Assembly: GCA_017441505.1 (NCBI GenBank)
Contig: JAFRXL010000043.1
Location: 1 to 64,000, forward strand
DNA: 64,000 nt
Direction: 5' to 3'
Origin: Ruminococcus sp.
GTDB taxonomy: Bacteria; Bacillota; Clostridia; Oscillospirales; Ruminococcaceae
A model generated the notes under the pieces. It searched no databases, had not been told where the DNA came from, and saw nothing but the letters and a program-made list of their open reading frames with translations. The position numbers and the translations under genes were made by a program. Numbering within the stretch: the first letter of the stretch is position 1; the number at the start of each line of letters is the position of its first letter. Of this stretch, positions 16,903 through 27,604 are shown in pieces.

Positions 16903-17844
16903 ATGAATAAAAAAATTTCTGTTCTTGCAGAGTCTGTAAGCAAGGTCATCGTTGGTAAGGATGATACGGTCATCAAGCTTATCTCTGCTATGTTGTGCGA
17001 AGGACACGTTTTGCTTGAAGACGTGCCCGGAGTCGGCAAAACTCAACTTATTACAGCTTTATCACGTTCTATAGGAGGAAAGTTCAACAGGATCCAGCTC
17101 ACTCCTGATGTTATGCCGTCGGATATTGCAGGTTTTACCATGCTCGACTCAAAACAGGGGGATTTCGTCTACAGGGACGGAGCTGTTATGTGCAATTTCC
17201 TTTTGGCTGATGAGATCAACCGTGCCTCGCCAAAGGTGCAGTCTGCTCTACTTGAAGCTATGGAGGAGCGTCAGATAAGTCTTGACGGAGTTACTCACGC
17301 TTTGCCTAAACCGTTTCTCGTACTTGCTACTCAGAATCCTGTTGAGACATACGGTACTTTCCACCTTCCGGAAGCTCAGATGGACCGATTCTTTATGAAG
17401 CTGTCGATGGGCTATCCTACTGAAGAGGAAGAAATAAAGATACTCGAAAGAACTGAGTACCACAATCCTATCAAGAATATTGACGCACCTGCGATGTCTG
17501 TTGAAGATGTTCTTGCTATGCAGGAAGAGGTACGCAGAGTAAGAGTTACAGATCAGGTGAAAAATTACATAGTCAAGCTTGTTACATCAACAAGAAATGA
17601 CAGAAATACAGTGCTTGGAATAAGTCCAAGAGGAAGTATAGCTTTGTATAAAGCTGCAAAGGCTTTTGCTTATATATATGAAAGAGAGTATGTAACTCCG
17701 GATGACGTTAAGAATGTTGCAGTATCGGTTCTTGCTCACAGGATAATACTTTCTCCGCAGGGCAAAACTGCTTTTGAAACTAACGAGAGATACGTTGAAC
17801 ATATTCTTGCTGTGAATGATGTTCCGTCAATGAGTGAAAAATGA
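16903..17844 (+). CDS. MoxR-family AAA+ ATPase
   Basis: This encodes 313 residues. Walker A is GVGKT in LLEDVPGVGKTQLI (~45), Walker B is FLLADEINRASPK (~104), sensor 1 is LATQNPVE (~145), and an ArgFinger-type segment TTEEEEI... with a C-terminal AAA lid follows. MoxR ATPases act as chaperones for partner proteins, typically encoded beside DUF58 and vWA or transglutaminase genes, as here. The stop overlaps the next start (ATGA). Confidence 0.95.
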   Translation: MNKKISVLAESVSKVIVGKDDTVIKLISAMLCEGHVLLEDVPGVGKTQLITALSRSIGGKFNRIQLTPDVMPSDIAGFTMLDSKQGDFVYRDGAVMCNFLLADEINRASPKVQSALLEAMEERQISLDGVTHALPKPFLVLATQNPVETYGTFHLPEAQMDRFFMKLSMGYPTEEEEIKILERTEYHNPIKNIDAPAMSVEDVLAMQEEVRRVRVTDQVKNYIVKLVTSTRNDRNTVLGISPRGSIALYKAAKAFAYIYEREYVTPDDVKNVAVSVLAHRIILSPQGKTAFETNERYVEHILAVNDVPSMSEK

Positions 17845-19013
17845 TAAGAAAACTCGGAACTATTATAAGTTTGCTCGGTATTGTAGGAATAGTATGGGTA
17901 TTTACGTTCAGGGTAGAAGGTGAAATGGGTATAGTGCTTTTTGCATTCATGATAATTGCACCGCTTATCTCCCTAATTATTGCATTTTTTGGCAGAAAGC
18001 GTTTAGTGATAAGCATAGACAGTGACGGCTACGTAAAAAAAGGCAATGAACTTGAAGTCACGGTCACGATCGAAAAAATGGGAAAATTCCCGTTTTCGAT
18101 AATTGAGATCATACCTGATGCAAGTCCGGTATTCGATATTGAACGCAAGTCATATAAATTATCGATGCTTTTTGCTGACAAATGTGAGTTTAAGTATAAG
18201 GTGAAAGCTAAAGTCGGCGGTAACGGCGAGGTATATATTGGAAATGTTTATTCCTGCGGATTCCTTGGATACATCAGATTTAAGGTAAAACAAGGACTTC
18301 CCGAACCTGTTTCAGTCGGAGTAATACCTGAGATACCGGATATTAAACCCACATCCCGATTGCTCAGACAGCTTGCAGATGTCGTTATGACAACTGACAA
18401 CGATGAAGAGAACGAGTCGACAATGGTATTTTCAGCCAATACTGCTCCGGGATATGAGCACAGGGAGTACGTTCAGGGTGACCCGCTGAAAAGAGTAAAC
18501 TGGAAGCTTTCTTCTAAAAAGGACAAGCTAATGGTCAGACTTGATGAAGCTGTATCATCTGTACAGCCTATGGTCATACTCGACCTTTTCAGAAGCACTT
18601 CGATCGACGTTGAACGTTCTATATATATTGAAGAAAAGATTTTAAGATCGGTTTTCGGACTGCTGAAAATACTCATAAAGCAGGGAATAGCTTGCGATAT
18701 TTCATACAGCGGCGGCGGTGACCGCATTATAACCGAGACTGTTGACAATCCTGATTATGTCGATGCAGTACTTTTGAAGGTGCTTGCGGTAAAAGTGGTA
18801 CCCGGCTACAGGATCGACCCTTCTAAGATATGGGGAAATGTCTGTGCCTGCGTTATAGCTACAACTGACGTAACAGGCAGATTTAATGATATTGCAGAAA
18901 AGTTCCATGGTACAGAGCAGCTGAGCATCATTGTACCGGATATAACAGATAAGTATATTGGTACTGCAAGTCTGTGGTATCTTGATGAAGATAATAATTT
19001 TAAGTTGGTATAA
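17841..19013 (+). CDS. DUF58 domain membrane protein
   Basis: This encodes 390 residues. Two transmembrane helices occupy ~7-22 and ~29-47 (IISLLGIVGIVWVF, MGIVLFAFMIIAPLISLIIAFF). A beta-rich segment follows, then the DUF58 signature REYVQGDPLKRVNWKLSSKKDKLMVR (~210-235) and a vWA-like tail (VILDLFRSTS). It is coupled to moxR by a 4-base overlap and followed three bases later by a transglutaminase gene. MoxR-DUF58-transglutaminase operons are widespread; the client process is unknown. Confidence 0.93.
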   Translation: MIRKLGTIISLLGIVGIVWVFTFRVEGEMGIVLFAFMIIAPLISLIIAFFGRKRLVISIDSDGYVKKGNELEVTVTIEKMGKFPFSIIEIIPDASPVFDIERKSYKLSMLFADKCEFKYKVKAKVGGNGEVYIGNVYSCGFLGYIRFKVKQGLPEPVSVGVIPEIPDIKPTSRLLRQLADVVMTTDNDEENESTMVFSANTAPGYEHREYVQGDPLKRVNWKLSSKKDKLMVRLDEAVSSVQPMVILDLFRSTSIDVERSIYIEEKILRSVFGLLKILIKQGIACDISYSGGGDRIITETVDNPDYVDAVLLKVLAVKVVPGYRIDPSKIWGNVCACVIATTDVTGRFNDIAEKFHGTEQLSIIVPDITDKYIGTASLWYLDEDNNFKLV

Positions 19014-19016
19014 AGT

Positions 19017-21275
19017 ATGCAAGAAACTGAGAAAAGGACCAGTAATCTTAAAGAACTGGCTATAAAGTATCTTTGTGATCCTGTATTGATATATACCGTA
19101 ATATCGATGATGTCGATAATGTATCATTACCGTGATAAGCTGACGGCTGTTTACGGTTTAGTGTCACTTATCATATCGTTCATACTTTTCAGAATATTTG
19201 ATTTTATGCAGAAGCATAAATTTATAGGTCTGTTGATCTATCCTGTGATCGGAATGCTGTTTATGTTTGCAGCAAGTATCGCCATTGAAAACGGACAAAA
19301 GGATTATCCGCTTCCGTTTTGGGTATGGATCATTACACCTCAGATAGCAATGGACTATAATAAATGGTTTACACTTGCTATATATCTGTTTTTTGAAATG
19401 TATATGAGCTCAGTAATATACTATTTTACACGAGTGCGGTACAGGATATTTATGAGCTTCCTTGTACTTATAATACCATTTACAATATATGGTAAGGAAG
19501 CTGAAACAATGCCTATCCCATTTGTAGTGCTTATGGCGATGAGCTATATAGTGCTCATGATATATTTCAGACAGCTGAAAGAAAGCGGAAAGACTGTTAT
19601 TGTTTCCAAAATAGAATCATGGAGGTCTATCGGAGCTTTTACTCTTGCATTTGTTGCTATTGCTTCTTTAGTGCCAAAGCCGGAGATACAGGCAGACCGT
19701 AGTGCCTTGGAAGGTCTTATCTCTGCGGACAGGTTCACTGACCGACTTGTTTCTATGCTGAGTACGTTCAGAGATTCAAGCTCAGGCGGACAGTTCAGAG
19801 ATGTAAATAACACCACTCCGCTGTACTACGCAATAGCCGATGAAGAACTTCATCTCAAAACAAATTCTTTTACGCACTATAATTACTCAAGAGATGCGTG
19901 GACTATCTCGTCCTATGACAATAATGTCAAGCGTACAAGCAGCAGACGTCCGATTCACATTGCTGATAACGGAGAGCTTACAGTGGCTATCATGAAAGCT
20001 GCTGAGCTTGACAGTGCTTTTGCTGAGAAATACGGACTGTCAGAGTATGCTGGTGTTCCGGTAATGATACCGGAAGAGCATGAAATGAAGATATTTTCGG
20101 TAAACAGAGCGACAGATTATGCTCCTGTACCTGAAAATGCAGTTTCACTTATAGATTCGTCTTATGACGATGAAATAGAGGTGCTCGATACCGGATTGGT
20201 AAGGGGAGTTCAAAGATTCAGCAGGGAAGAAAATTTTGCATTCAACTACAATTCCGATACATTCTTTTTTGAGGGTTCAAACTCAGAAATAATAAATATA
20301 ATTTCGTCATCTGACTATAGTTCGCTTCTGCGTGATGCATCCGATGTTCTTTCCGATGAGTATTATGCCGGTGATGAGTTCGACGATGAGCTTATAACTT
20401 ATTCTGATCTGCTTTGGGACGAGTATCAGGCATACAGTGATATGGACGAATATCTCGATTATGGCAATGAAGAGCGTATCGCTGAGCTTGCCGCAGAAAT
20501 AACTGAGGGGCTTGACTCTGATTACGAAAAGGCGAGAGCTATTGAATATTATTTCCTTGAAAACGACTATATCTATGACCTGTCATATGTTAAGACAAGA
20601 GGCGAAAATGTAGTCAATTTCCTTTTCAATACAAAGCGGGGAGTTTGCTTTGAGTACGCAACAGCAATGGTACTGCTTTCAAGAGCAGCCGGCATCCCTG
20701 CGAGGTACTGTGAAGGATTCAATATGTCGGAGCCTAATCAGATGCAGGGGTTCGATGCCAATTATGTAATAACACCGAAAGTTGCCCATGCGTTTCCGGA
20801 ATTATACATAAACGGGTACGGCTGGCACTATTTTGAACCGACTATCGTTCCGGAAGCTCCTAAGGAAGAGAAAAAGACGTTTGTAAACTCGATGATGAAA
20901 GCAGGAATGATCCTGCTTATCATACTTGTGATCGCTCTTGTTATAATATGGAATCACCAGAGGATAGCACATAGATTCTTCATGATAATTGTGAAGAGAA
21001 AGTCGCCTGAGGATGCTTCAAGAGCGGTAATGTACAGGATATGCAAGATATACGGTATATCCGGAGTAAATACTTCACACGAGGCGGCAGAGATCGTCCG
21101 CAGTATGTCCGGAGCTGATATAAGCTTTACAGCTGAAAAATTTGATGCTGTAGCTTATGGTTCTGAAGCTATCAGTGAGGAAGATAAAGAAAAAATACTC
21201 GCTGAATATTCCGGAGCATACGAAGCATTCATGCTTACAAAGAAAGACAGGAGAACAAAGGCAAAAAAAGTTTGA
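19017..21275 (+). CDS. Membrane-anchored transglutaminase-like protein (TgpA-type)
   Basis: This encodes 752 residues. About six N-terminal transmembrane helices span ~20-220, followed by a large extracytoplasmic part. The transglutaminase core is YFLENDYIYDLSYVK ... NFLFNTKRGVCFEYATAMVLLSRAAGIPARYCEGF, with the catalytic Cys in RGVCFEYAT (~545). The later His is in PKVAHAFPELYINGYGWHYFEPT. A further helix at ~625-645 precedes a cytoplasmic tail with a DUF4129-like segment. It is the third gene of the moxR operon and may be a cysteine protease or transglutaminase acting at the envelope. Confidence 0.9.
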   Translation: MQETEKRTSNLKELAIKYLCDPVLIYTVISMMSIMYHYRDKLTAVYGLVSLIISFILFRIFDFMQKHKFIGLLIYPVIGMLFMFAASIAIENGQKDYPLPFWVWIITPQIAMDYNKWFTLAIYLFFEMYMSSVIYYFTRVRYRIFMSFLVLIIPFTIYGKEAETMPIPFVVLMAMSYIVLMIYFRQLKESGKTVIVSKIESWRSIGAFTLAFVAIASLVPKPEIQADRSALEGLISADRFTDRLVSMLSTFRDSSSGGQFRDVNNTTPLYYAIADEELHLKTNSFTHYNYSRDAWTISSYDNNVKRTSSRRPIHIADNGELTVAIMKAAELDSAFAEKYGLSEYAGVPVMIPEEHEMKIFSVNRATDYAPVPENAVSLIDSSYDDEIEVLDTGLVRGVQRFSREENFAFNYNSDTFFFEGSNSEIINIISSSDYSSLLRDASDVLSDEYYAGDEFDDELITYSDLLWDEYQAYSDMDEYLDYGNEERIAELAAEITEGLDSDYEKARAIEYYFLENDYIYDLSYVKTRGENVVNFLFNTKRGVCFEYATAMVLLSRAAGIPARYCEGFNMSEPNQMQGFDANYVITPKVAHAFPELYINGYGWHYFEPTIVPEAPKEEKKTFVNSMMKAGMILLIILVIALVIIWNHQRIAHRFFMIIVKRKSPEDASRAVMYRICKIYGISGVNTSHEAAEIVRSMSGADISFTAEKFDAVAYGSEAISEEDKEKILAEYSGAYEAFMLTKKDRRTKAKKV

Positions 21276-21288
21276 TCTGGAGGTTAAT

Positions 21289-22512
21289 ATGCACACAATA
21301 TGTAAAAAAGGGATGATCAGTTTATCACTGGCACTGCTTATGCTTTTCGGAGCTGTTGCCGGAGCGTTCAGACCTATGAGTACAACTGCTGCGGAAGATT
21401 ACCGTATGTGGACTCAGCTGGACGGAAGGTGGATAAACGTTGATATGAACGGTACAACTATCGGACGCTCAGGATGTCTTATAACTTCACTTTCAATAAT
21501 GGCAATGGCATCCGGTTCGCTCGATAGCAAAGCTCTTTCAAATCTTGGTATAAGCAATGCTAATCAGTTTAATCCCGGAGTACTTGCAACTGCTTACAGA
21601 AAGCGTGGAGCTTTCACCTACGGCGGAGGCATTGCAAGCTGGGGAACAATTAATCAGATAATCCCTTCTATTACATTCGTTAAGGATGCATATCTGAAAA
21701 GTTATACAAGAAGCAGTATAGCAAGCGAGATAAAGTCCATGATGGATCAGGGAATGTACGTTATAGTAAATGTAAACGGACACCATTGGGTGCTTATCGA
21801 GGGAGTTATTGGCGATAAGGTCTACATGAACGACCCTGCAACTCATTCAACACTTATGTTCGACCAGTATGCTATTTCCGGAGGAAATGAGTACTGGGCA
21901 CTTAAAGGAAAGAATCCGCCTGCTGCTTTCAAAGACCCAAATACAACTACTACAACAAAAAAAGTGACTACTACCAAAAAGACAACCACTACCACTACAA
22001 CAACCACTACCACTACAACCACAACTACTACAACCACCACAACTGATACGACTACAACAACTACAACTATCGTGACTGAACCTGTGGTTACTTTAGAAGC
22101 TCCGGAGGAGTATTATTACACAAGTGATAAAACAGCTGATGTATATACAATGCCGTCCGAACTCAGCGAAAGTGTAGCTCAGATGAAAAACGGATACGTA
22201 TTTGAAATATCTGCTGTAAGCGGCGATTACGGACTTATACAGGGTGAGAGCGAAAGCCTTGGCTGGGTCCAGCTCAAAGACGCTAAAAAGACATCCGCCG
22301 AGAAAAAGTATATCGCCGGAGACATAAATAACGACATGAAGGTCGATATTTACGATCTTGGTCTGCTCAGTGAGTATCTGAAAAATCTTAAAGTGCTCCC
22401 TGACGGGATCGCAACTTTAAGTAACTGCGAAACAGAAGCTGCGGACATCAATTGTGACGGAAAAGTCAACGAAGGTGACGTGCTTGTATATCTTATGTTA
22501 ATTTGCATTTAA
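21289..22512 (+). CDS. Secreted C39-like cysteine peptidase with Thr linker and dockerin
   Basis: This encodes 407 residues with an N-terminal signal peptide (SLSLALLMLFGAVAG). The peptidase_C39-like domain has catalytic Cys63 in GRSGCLITS and His165/166 in GHHWVLIEG, followed by YMNDPAT. A very long Thr tract (~218-265, low-complexity ACN codons) is the linker. An SH3-like segment (YYYTSDKTADVYTMPSE) follows, then a type I dockerin (GDINNDMKVDIYDLGLLSEYL and ADINCDGKVNEGDVLVYLM) with two Ca-binding loops. The dockerin implies attachment to cohesins of a cellulosome-like scaffold. It starts 13 bases after the transglutaminase gene. Confidence 0.88.
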   Translation: MHTICKKGMISLSLALLMLFGAVAGAFRPMSTTAAEDYRMWTQLDGRWINVDMNGTTIGRSGCLITSLSIMAMASGSLDSKALSNLGISNANQFNPGVLATAYRKRGAFTYGGGIASWGTINQIIPSITFVKDAYLKSYTRSSIASEIKSMMDQGMYVIVNVNGHHWVLIEGVIGDKVYMNDPATHSTLMFDQYAISGGNEYWALKGKNPPAAFKDPNTTTTTKKVTTTKKTTTTTTTTTTTTTTTTTTTTTDTTTTTTTIVTEPVVTLEAPEEYYYTSDKTADVYTMPSELSESVAQMKNGYVFEISAVSGDYGLIQGESESLGWVQLKDAKKTSAEKKYIAGDINNDMKVDIYDLGLLSEYLKNLKVLPDGIATLSNCETEAADINCDGKVNEGDVLVYLMLICI

Positions 22513-22524
22513 GGAGAATTGTCA

Positions 22525-23490
22525 ATGGAATGGACAGAGGTCAATATATTTACGACTACAGAGGGGATCGAGCTTGTATGTTCCAAGCTCATGGACATCG
22601 GAATAAAAGGATTTGCCATACAGGATTCTGAGGATTTTAACGAGTTTCTTGAAAACAAGAATGGTCAGTGGGACTATATCGATGAAGACCTTATGGGACT
22701 ATCAAACTGCGAAACCCGAATAACAGTATATCTCCCGTCGAATACTCAGGGAGTGGATATGCTCGCATCAATAAGAAGTATGCTTACAGAGCTTAAAGCA
22801 GACGATACTGAAAATCAGTACGGAAGGCTTGAAGCTGAGCTTTCAAGCATACGTGAAGAGGACTGGGCAAATAACTGGAAACAGTATTTCAAGCCTCTGA
22901 AAGTCGGAGAAAAGCTCGTTATAAAGCCTTCGTGGGAGGACTACAATGAAGACGGCGACCGCATTATTCTCGAAATTGATCCGGCTTCAAGCTTTGGAAC
23001 AGGTCAGCATCATACAACAAGGCTTTGTCTTGAACTTCTTGAAAAAAGTCTCAGCAAAGATGATGTGATACTTGATATGGGCTGCGGAAGCGGAATACTC
23101 TCTATCGGAGCAATGCTTCTTGGAGCAAAAAGAGCTGTTGCAGTCGATATTGAGCAGAATGCAGCAGAGACAGCTCTTGAAAATGCGGTTAAAAATAATA
23201 TTTCACCTGAGCTTTATGAGACTCATTTCGGAAATATCCTTTCAGATGAAAAACTTGCATCTGAGATAGACTATAAGTACGATATAATAACCGCTAACAT
23301 TGTTGCAGACGTTCTTATAGCAATGAAAGATCACTTTGTCCGCTACATAAAGAAAGGCGGCACACTTATCGTGTCCGGCATAATCGAAGAGAGAATGGAC
23401 GAAGTTATAGATGCATTAAAATCAGTTGGTTTTAGTTCGCCTGAGGTGAACATCAAAGAAGGTTGGGCGGCAGTCCGCTTCGTATATTAA
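22525..23490 (+). CDS. prmA: Ribosomal protein L11 methyltransferase
   Basis: This encodes 321 residues. ATG 22525 is preferred over TTG 22519 since AAGGAGA ends two bases before that TTG. The SAM-dependent methyltransferase trimethylates L11. Its motifs are LEIDPASSFGTGQHHTT, VILDMGCGSGILSIGAMLLGAK (~180), DIITANIVADVLIAMK and GGTLIVSGIIEER. The N-terminal substrate-recognition domain (WTEVNIFTTTEGIELVCSKL) is present. Confidence 0.95.
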   Translation: MEWTEVNIFTTTEGIELVCSKLMDIGIKGFAIQDSEDFNEFLENKNGQWDYIDEDLMGLSNCETRITVYLPSNTQGVDMLASIRSMLTELKADDTENQYGRLEAELSSIREEDWANNWKQYFKPLKVGEKLVIKPSWEDYNEDGDRIILEIDPASSFGTGQHHTTRLCLELLEKSLSKDDVILDMGCGSGILSIGAMLLGAKRAVAVDIEQNAAETALENAVKNNISPELYETHFGNILSDEKLASEIDYKYDIITANIVADVLIAMKDHFVRYIKKGGTLIVSGIIEERMDEVIDALKSVGFSSPEVNIKEGWAAVRFVY

Positions 23491-23522
23491 TATCCAAAAT
23501 AAAAACAAGGAGAATGATCAAA

Positions 23523-24746
23523 GTGGCATTTTTTAAGAAGAAGAACAAGCAGGCAGAAGAGGTCGAAGCTGTAAAAAGTGAAGAGGAAATAGCTATGGAG
23601 GAAGCTGCTGAAGAAGCAAACCAAGTTAAACTTCTCGTGCTTGAAAAATTAAATGAGAAACTCAAGGGAACTCTTTACGATGATTGTGTTATCATGCCTA
23701 AGGGATATACTATCGACGTGCAGGTAGGAAGAAAAGAGCAGAAGGATGACGTATATCTTATTCAGGTCGTATACATAGTAAAGAACGATCTCTTTGACGA
23801 GCCTCTTATCGACCCTGTTGATGCTCAGGGCAAGACTGTAGAGGAAGCAGCTCAGATGGCTGTTGAGATATTCTTTGGAGGCGTATGGCATCCGATAGAT
23901 CAGTCGATGACAAAGACAAATCCTCAGCTTATATCAGTTGATTTCCTCAGACAGCACTATGATTTTGATATGTACTGCCAGTCAGTTGTAAGGATCGGCG
24001 TTAAGGAAAAGAAGCCTGTAATGATAATGAACTATCTTATGGAGCAGCTTCCTAAGTACCTCGGTTCAAAGAAGTATTACTGGGTAAGAGTATATCTTGC
24101 AAAGTTCAAAGAGAACAAGATAATCGAAGTAAGAGTAAACGGTTCAGTATGCCCTCAGCTTGGCGAGCTTCTCACTTCATATGTCGATGAGTGGGAAGAT
24201 AACGGTTCATTCCTCTGTGAAAAACAGTACGCTATATTTGTAAACAGAGCTGACGATGAGTGTCCGTTTGACAAGGAAAAGGTAATGGAGGCTGCTAAGC
24301 TTGCTATCAGCCGTATGGTCGAGATCAAAGATCGTGACGATTATGCTGCAATGGTACAGGAGCTTGAAGAGACTACAGGTGACAAGAACCTTGCTGCTGA
24401 AGTAAGAATATTCATCCCTGAGATATTTGCTAAGCTCACACTCGGATACCGTGAGGGCGACAGCCTTTTCCTCATCGAAGGTGAAGGCGAGGAGCAGCAG
24501 CAGATAGAGTTCAAGAAAACTCAGCTCCGCTCATATTTCTATCTCCAGCAGGCAGTGCTCGAATACCTCAGCACAAGACCTGAAAAGGAGCTCGTTACAC
24601 GTATTGTTACAAACAGTGTAGCTTTCCGTGAGATGAGAAAAGTAACCGAGCAGGTGAAGGAGCAGGGCAAGGAAGTTAAGCCTTCTGACCTCTTTGTTCC
24701 GGGTACTTCATATAAGATCGGCAACGAAGATTACAGAGTCTGGTAA
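23523..24746 (+). CDS. Conserved hypothetical protein (acidic N-terminal, no membrane segment)
   Basis: This encodes 407 residues from GTG 23523, which lies ten bases after AAGGAG; the in-frame ATG at 23514 is only two bases from that site. The first ~40 residues are charged (KKKNKQAEEVEAVKSEEE). The rest is globular and repeats of LYDDCVIMPKGYTIDVQVGRKEQ-type beta segments are visible, plus a possible C-terminal helical part. No motif allows a family name. It follows prmA by 32 bases and ends with its own terminator, so it is likely co-transcribed with prmA. Confidence 0.7.
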   Translation: MAFFKKKNKQAEEVEAVKSEEEIAMEEAAEEANQVKLLVLEKLNEKLKGTLYDDCVIMPKGYTIDVQVGRKEQKDDVYLIQVVYIVKNDLFDEPLIDPVDAQGKTVEEAAQMAVEIFFGGVWHPIDQSMTKTNPQLISVDFLRQHYDFDMYCQSVVRIGVKEKKPVMIMNYLMEQLPKYLGSKKYYWVRVYLAKFKENKIIEVRVNGSVCPQLGELLTSYVDEWEDNGSFLCEKQYAIFVNRADDECPFDKEKVMEAAKLAISRMVEIKDRDDYAAMVQELEETTGDKNLAAEVRIFIPEIFAKLTLGYREGDSLFLIEGEGEEQQQIEFKKTQLRSYFYLQQAVLEYLSTRPEKELVTRIVTNSVAFREMRKVTEQVKEQGKEVKPSDLFVPGTSYKIGNEDYRVW

Positions 24747-24756
24747 TGATATTGAA

Positions 24757-24785
24757 GATTCCCCGCTTTTGTGGGGAATTTTCTT
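24757..24785 (+). terminator. Terminator after 23523-24746 gene
   Basis: ATTCCCC/GGGGAAT stem with a short loop, then TTTTCTTTT. Confidence 0.8.
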
Positions 24786-24806
24786 TTGAAAATCTGAAAA
24801 AAATCC

Positions 24807-24835
24807 TTGACAAAAGGCTTTATATGTGCTAAAAT
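24807..24835 (+). promoter_or_regulatory. Promoter of rplU operon
   Basis: TTGACA (24807-24812), 17 bp, TAAAAT (24830-24835). Confidence 0.85.
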
Positions 24836-24840
24836 ATTAT

Positions 24841-24919
24841 TGCCGCTTGTAAACGGGTACTCCAAGTTGTGTATACACACCCGTAACAGCGAGTTTATTG
24901 AAAAGGCAGGTGCCACAAT
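24841..24919 (+). promoter_or_regulatory. Ribosomal protein L21 leader RNA
   Basis: The ~78-nt leader between promoter and rplU has the appearance of the Firmicute L21 leader: GCCGCTTGTAAACGGGTACTCC, a short stem (TTGTGTATACACA), ACCCGTAACAGCGAG pairing back to the first strand, and a purine-rich stretch before the start. ACGGGT (24853-24858) pairs with ACCCGT. It is known to associate with rplU and is thought to autoregulate the operon. Confidence 0.75.
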
Positions 24920-25231
24920 ATGTACGCAGTTATTGAAACCGGCGGAAAGCAGTATCAGGTAAATGAGGGAGATATCATCTTCATCGAAAAGCTCGCAGCA
25001 GAGGCTGACCAGACAGTTACTTTTGATAAGGTAGTTGCTCTCGGTGCTGACGATGGACTTAAGATCGGTGCTCCTTATGTTGACGGTGCAGCTGTAGAAG
25101 CTAAGGTTCTGAAGAACGGCAAGGCTAAGAAGATCACTGTTTTCACTTACAAGCCTAAGAAGGGTGAGAAGAAGAAGCAGGGTCACAGACAGCCTTACAC
25201 TCAGGTTAAGATCGAAGCTATCAAGGCTTGA
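24920..25231 (+). CDS. rplU: 50S ribosomal protein L21
   Basis: The 103-residue product is the standard length. It starts [20 protein letters not shown] and ends with the basic [18 protein letters not shown] motif that binds 23S rRNA. It is first in the conserved rplU-prp-rpmA order. Confidence 0.98.
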   Translation: MYAVIETGGKQYQVNEGDIIFIEKLAAEADQTVTFDKVVALGADDGLKIGAPYVDGAAVEAKVLKNGKAKKITVFTYKPKKGEKKKQGHRQPYTQVKIEAIKA

Positions 25232-25239
25232 TCGGACCT

Positions 25240-25548
25240 ATGATTCGTGCAGACTTTTATGAATCAGAGGGAGTTCTGAAAGGATTCAGCTTTAGCGGAC
25301 ACTCCGGCTACGCTGAGAGCGGAAGCGATATAGTTTGTGCTTCAGTATCTTCAGCAGTGCAGTTTACTGTAAATCTGCTTGAAGAGTTTGGATGTTCTCC
25401 TGATGTTAAAGTTGAGGAGAACCTGATAAAATGTACTGTGAAGGGTGACGATAATTCCTCACGTATACTTAGTCAGCTCAAGCTTCATTTTGGATCCATA
25501 CTCGAAGAATTTCCCGGAACAATTAAAATCACTATTTCGGAGGTGTAA
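25240..25548 (+). CDS. prp: Ribosomal-processing cysteine protease Prp
   Basis: This encodes 102 residues from ATG 25240, with a weak ribosome site; a TTG at 25228 overlapping the rplU stop is possible. The catalytic pair is visible in [21 protein letters not shown] (His and Cys about 12 apart). Prp removes the N-terminal extension of L27. It sits between rplU and rpmA, and L27 here carries the matching cleavage motif, which supports the assignment. Confidence 0.93.
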   Translation: MIRADFYESEGVLKGFSFSGHSGYAESGSDIVCASVSSAVQFTVNLLEEFGCSPDVKVEENLIKCTVKGDDNSSRILSQLKLHFGSILEEFPGTIKITISEV

Positions 25549-25550
25549 GT

Positions 25551-27187
<1,637 letters not shown>

Positions 27188-27190
27188 AAT

Positions 27191-27601
27191 ATGGAAAGAA
27201 ATTACTTGACAGAACGTGAAGCAAATACGTACAGTCCGCTGAGCCTTGCATTTCTCGGCGACAGTGTGTATGATACTCTTGTGAGGGAATATCTCCTCAA
27301 AAAGGCAAATATGCCAGTTGCAAAGCTTCACTCTGAGAAAATAAAACTGGTGTGTGCTGAGTTTCAGTCGAAAGTTTATGATTTGATTATGGAAAGTCTT
27401 ACTGAACATGAAGTCGCTGTGCTGAAAAGGGGACGCAATGCCACAGGCAACACAGTCCCGAAACACGCCGAAGCAATAGAATACAGACGAGCAACTGCCG
27501 TTGAATCACTGTTCGGTTACCTCTATATCACCGGACAGAATGATAGAATAATGGAACTGTTTGCTATTATAATAAATGATAACGATCAGATAGGAGTGTA
27601 A
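27191..27601 (+). CDS. mrnC: Mini-ribonuclease III
   Basis: This encodes 136 residues. The RNase III catalytic domain without a dsRNA-binding domain is shown by YSPLSLAFLGDSVYDTLVREYLL and the C-terminal EAIEYRRATAVESLFGYLYITG. Asp in LGDSVYD and Glu in ATAVESLFG are the metal ligands of the family. It matures 23S rRNA ends in Bacillus. It starts three bases after obgE. Confidence 0.93.
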   Translation: MERNYLTEREANTYSPLSLAFLGDSVYDTLVREYLLKKANMPVAKLHSEKIKLVCAEFQSKVYDLIMESLTEHEVAVLKRGRNATGNTVPKHAEAIEYRRATAVESLFGYLYITGQNDRIMELFAIIINDNDQIGV

Positions 27602-27604
27602 AAA

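Noticed and set aside
21843-22040. Poly-valine frame on the minus strand
   Set aside because: It is the antisense of the Thr-rich linker codons of the dockerin peptidase.
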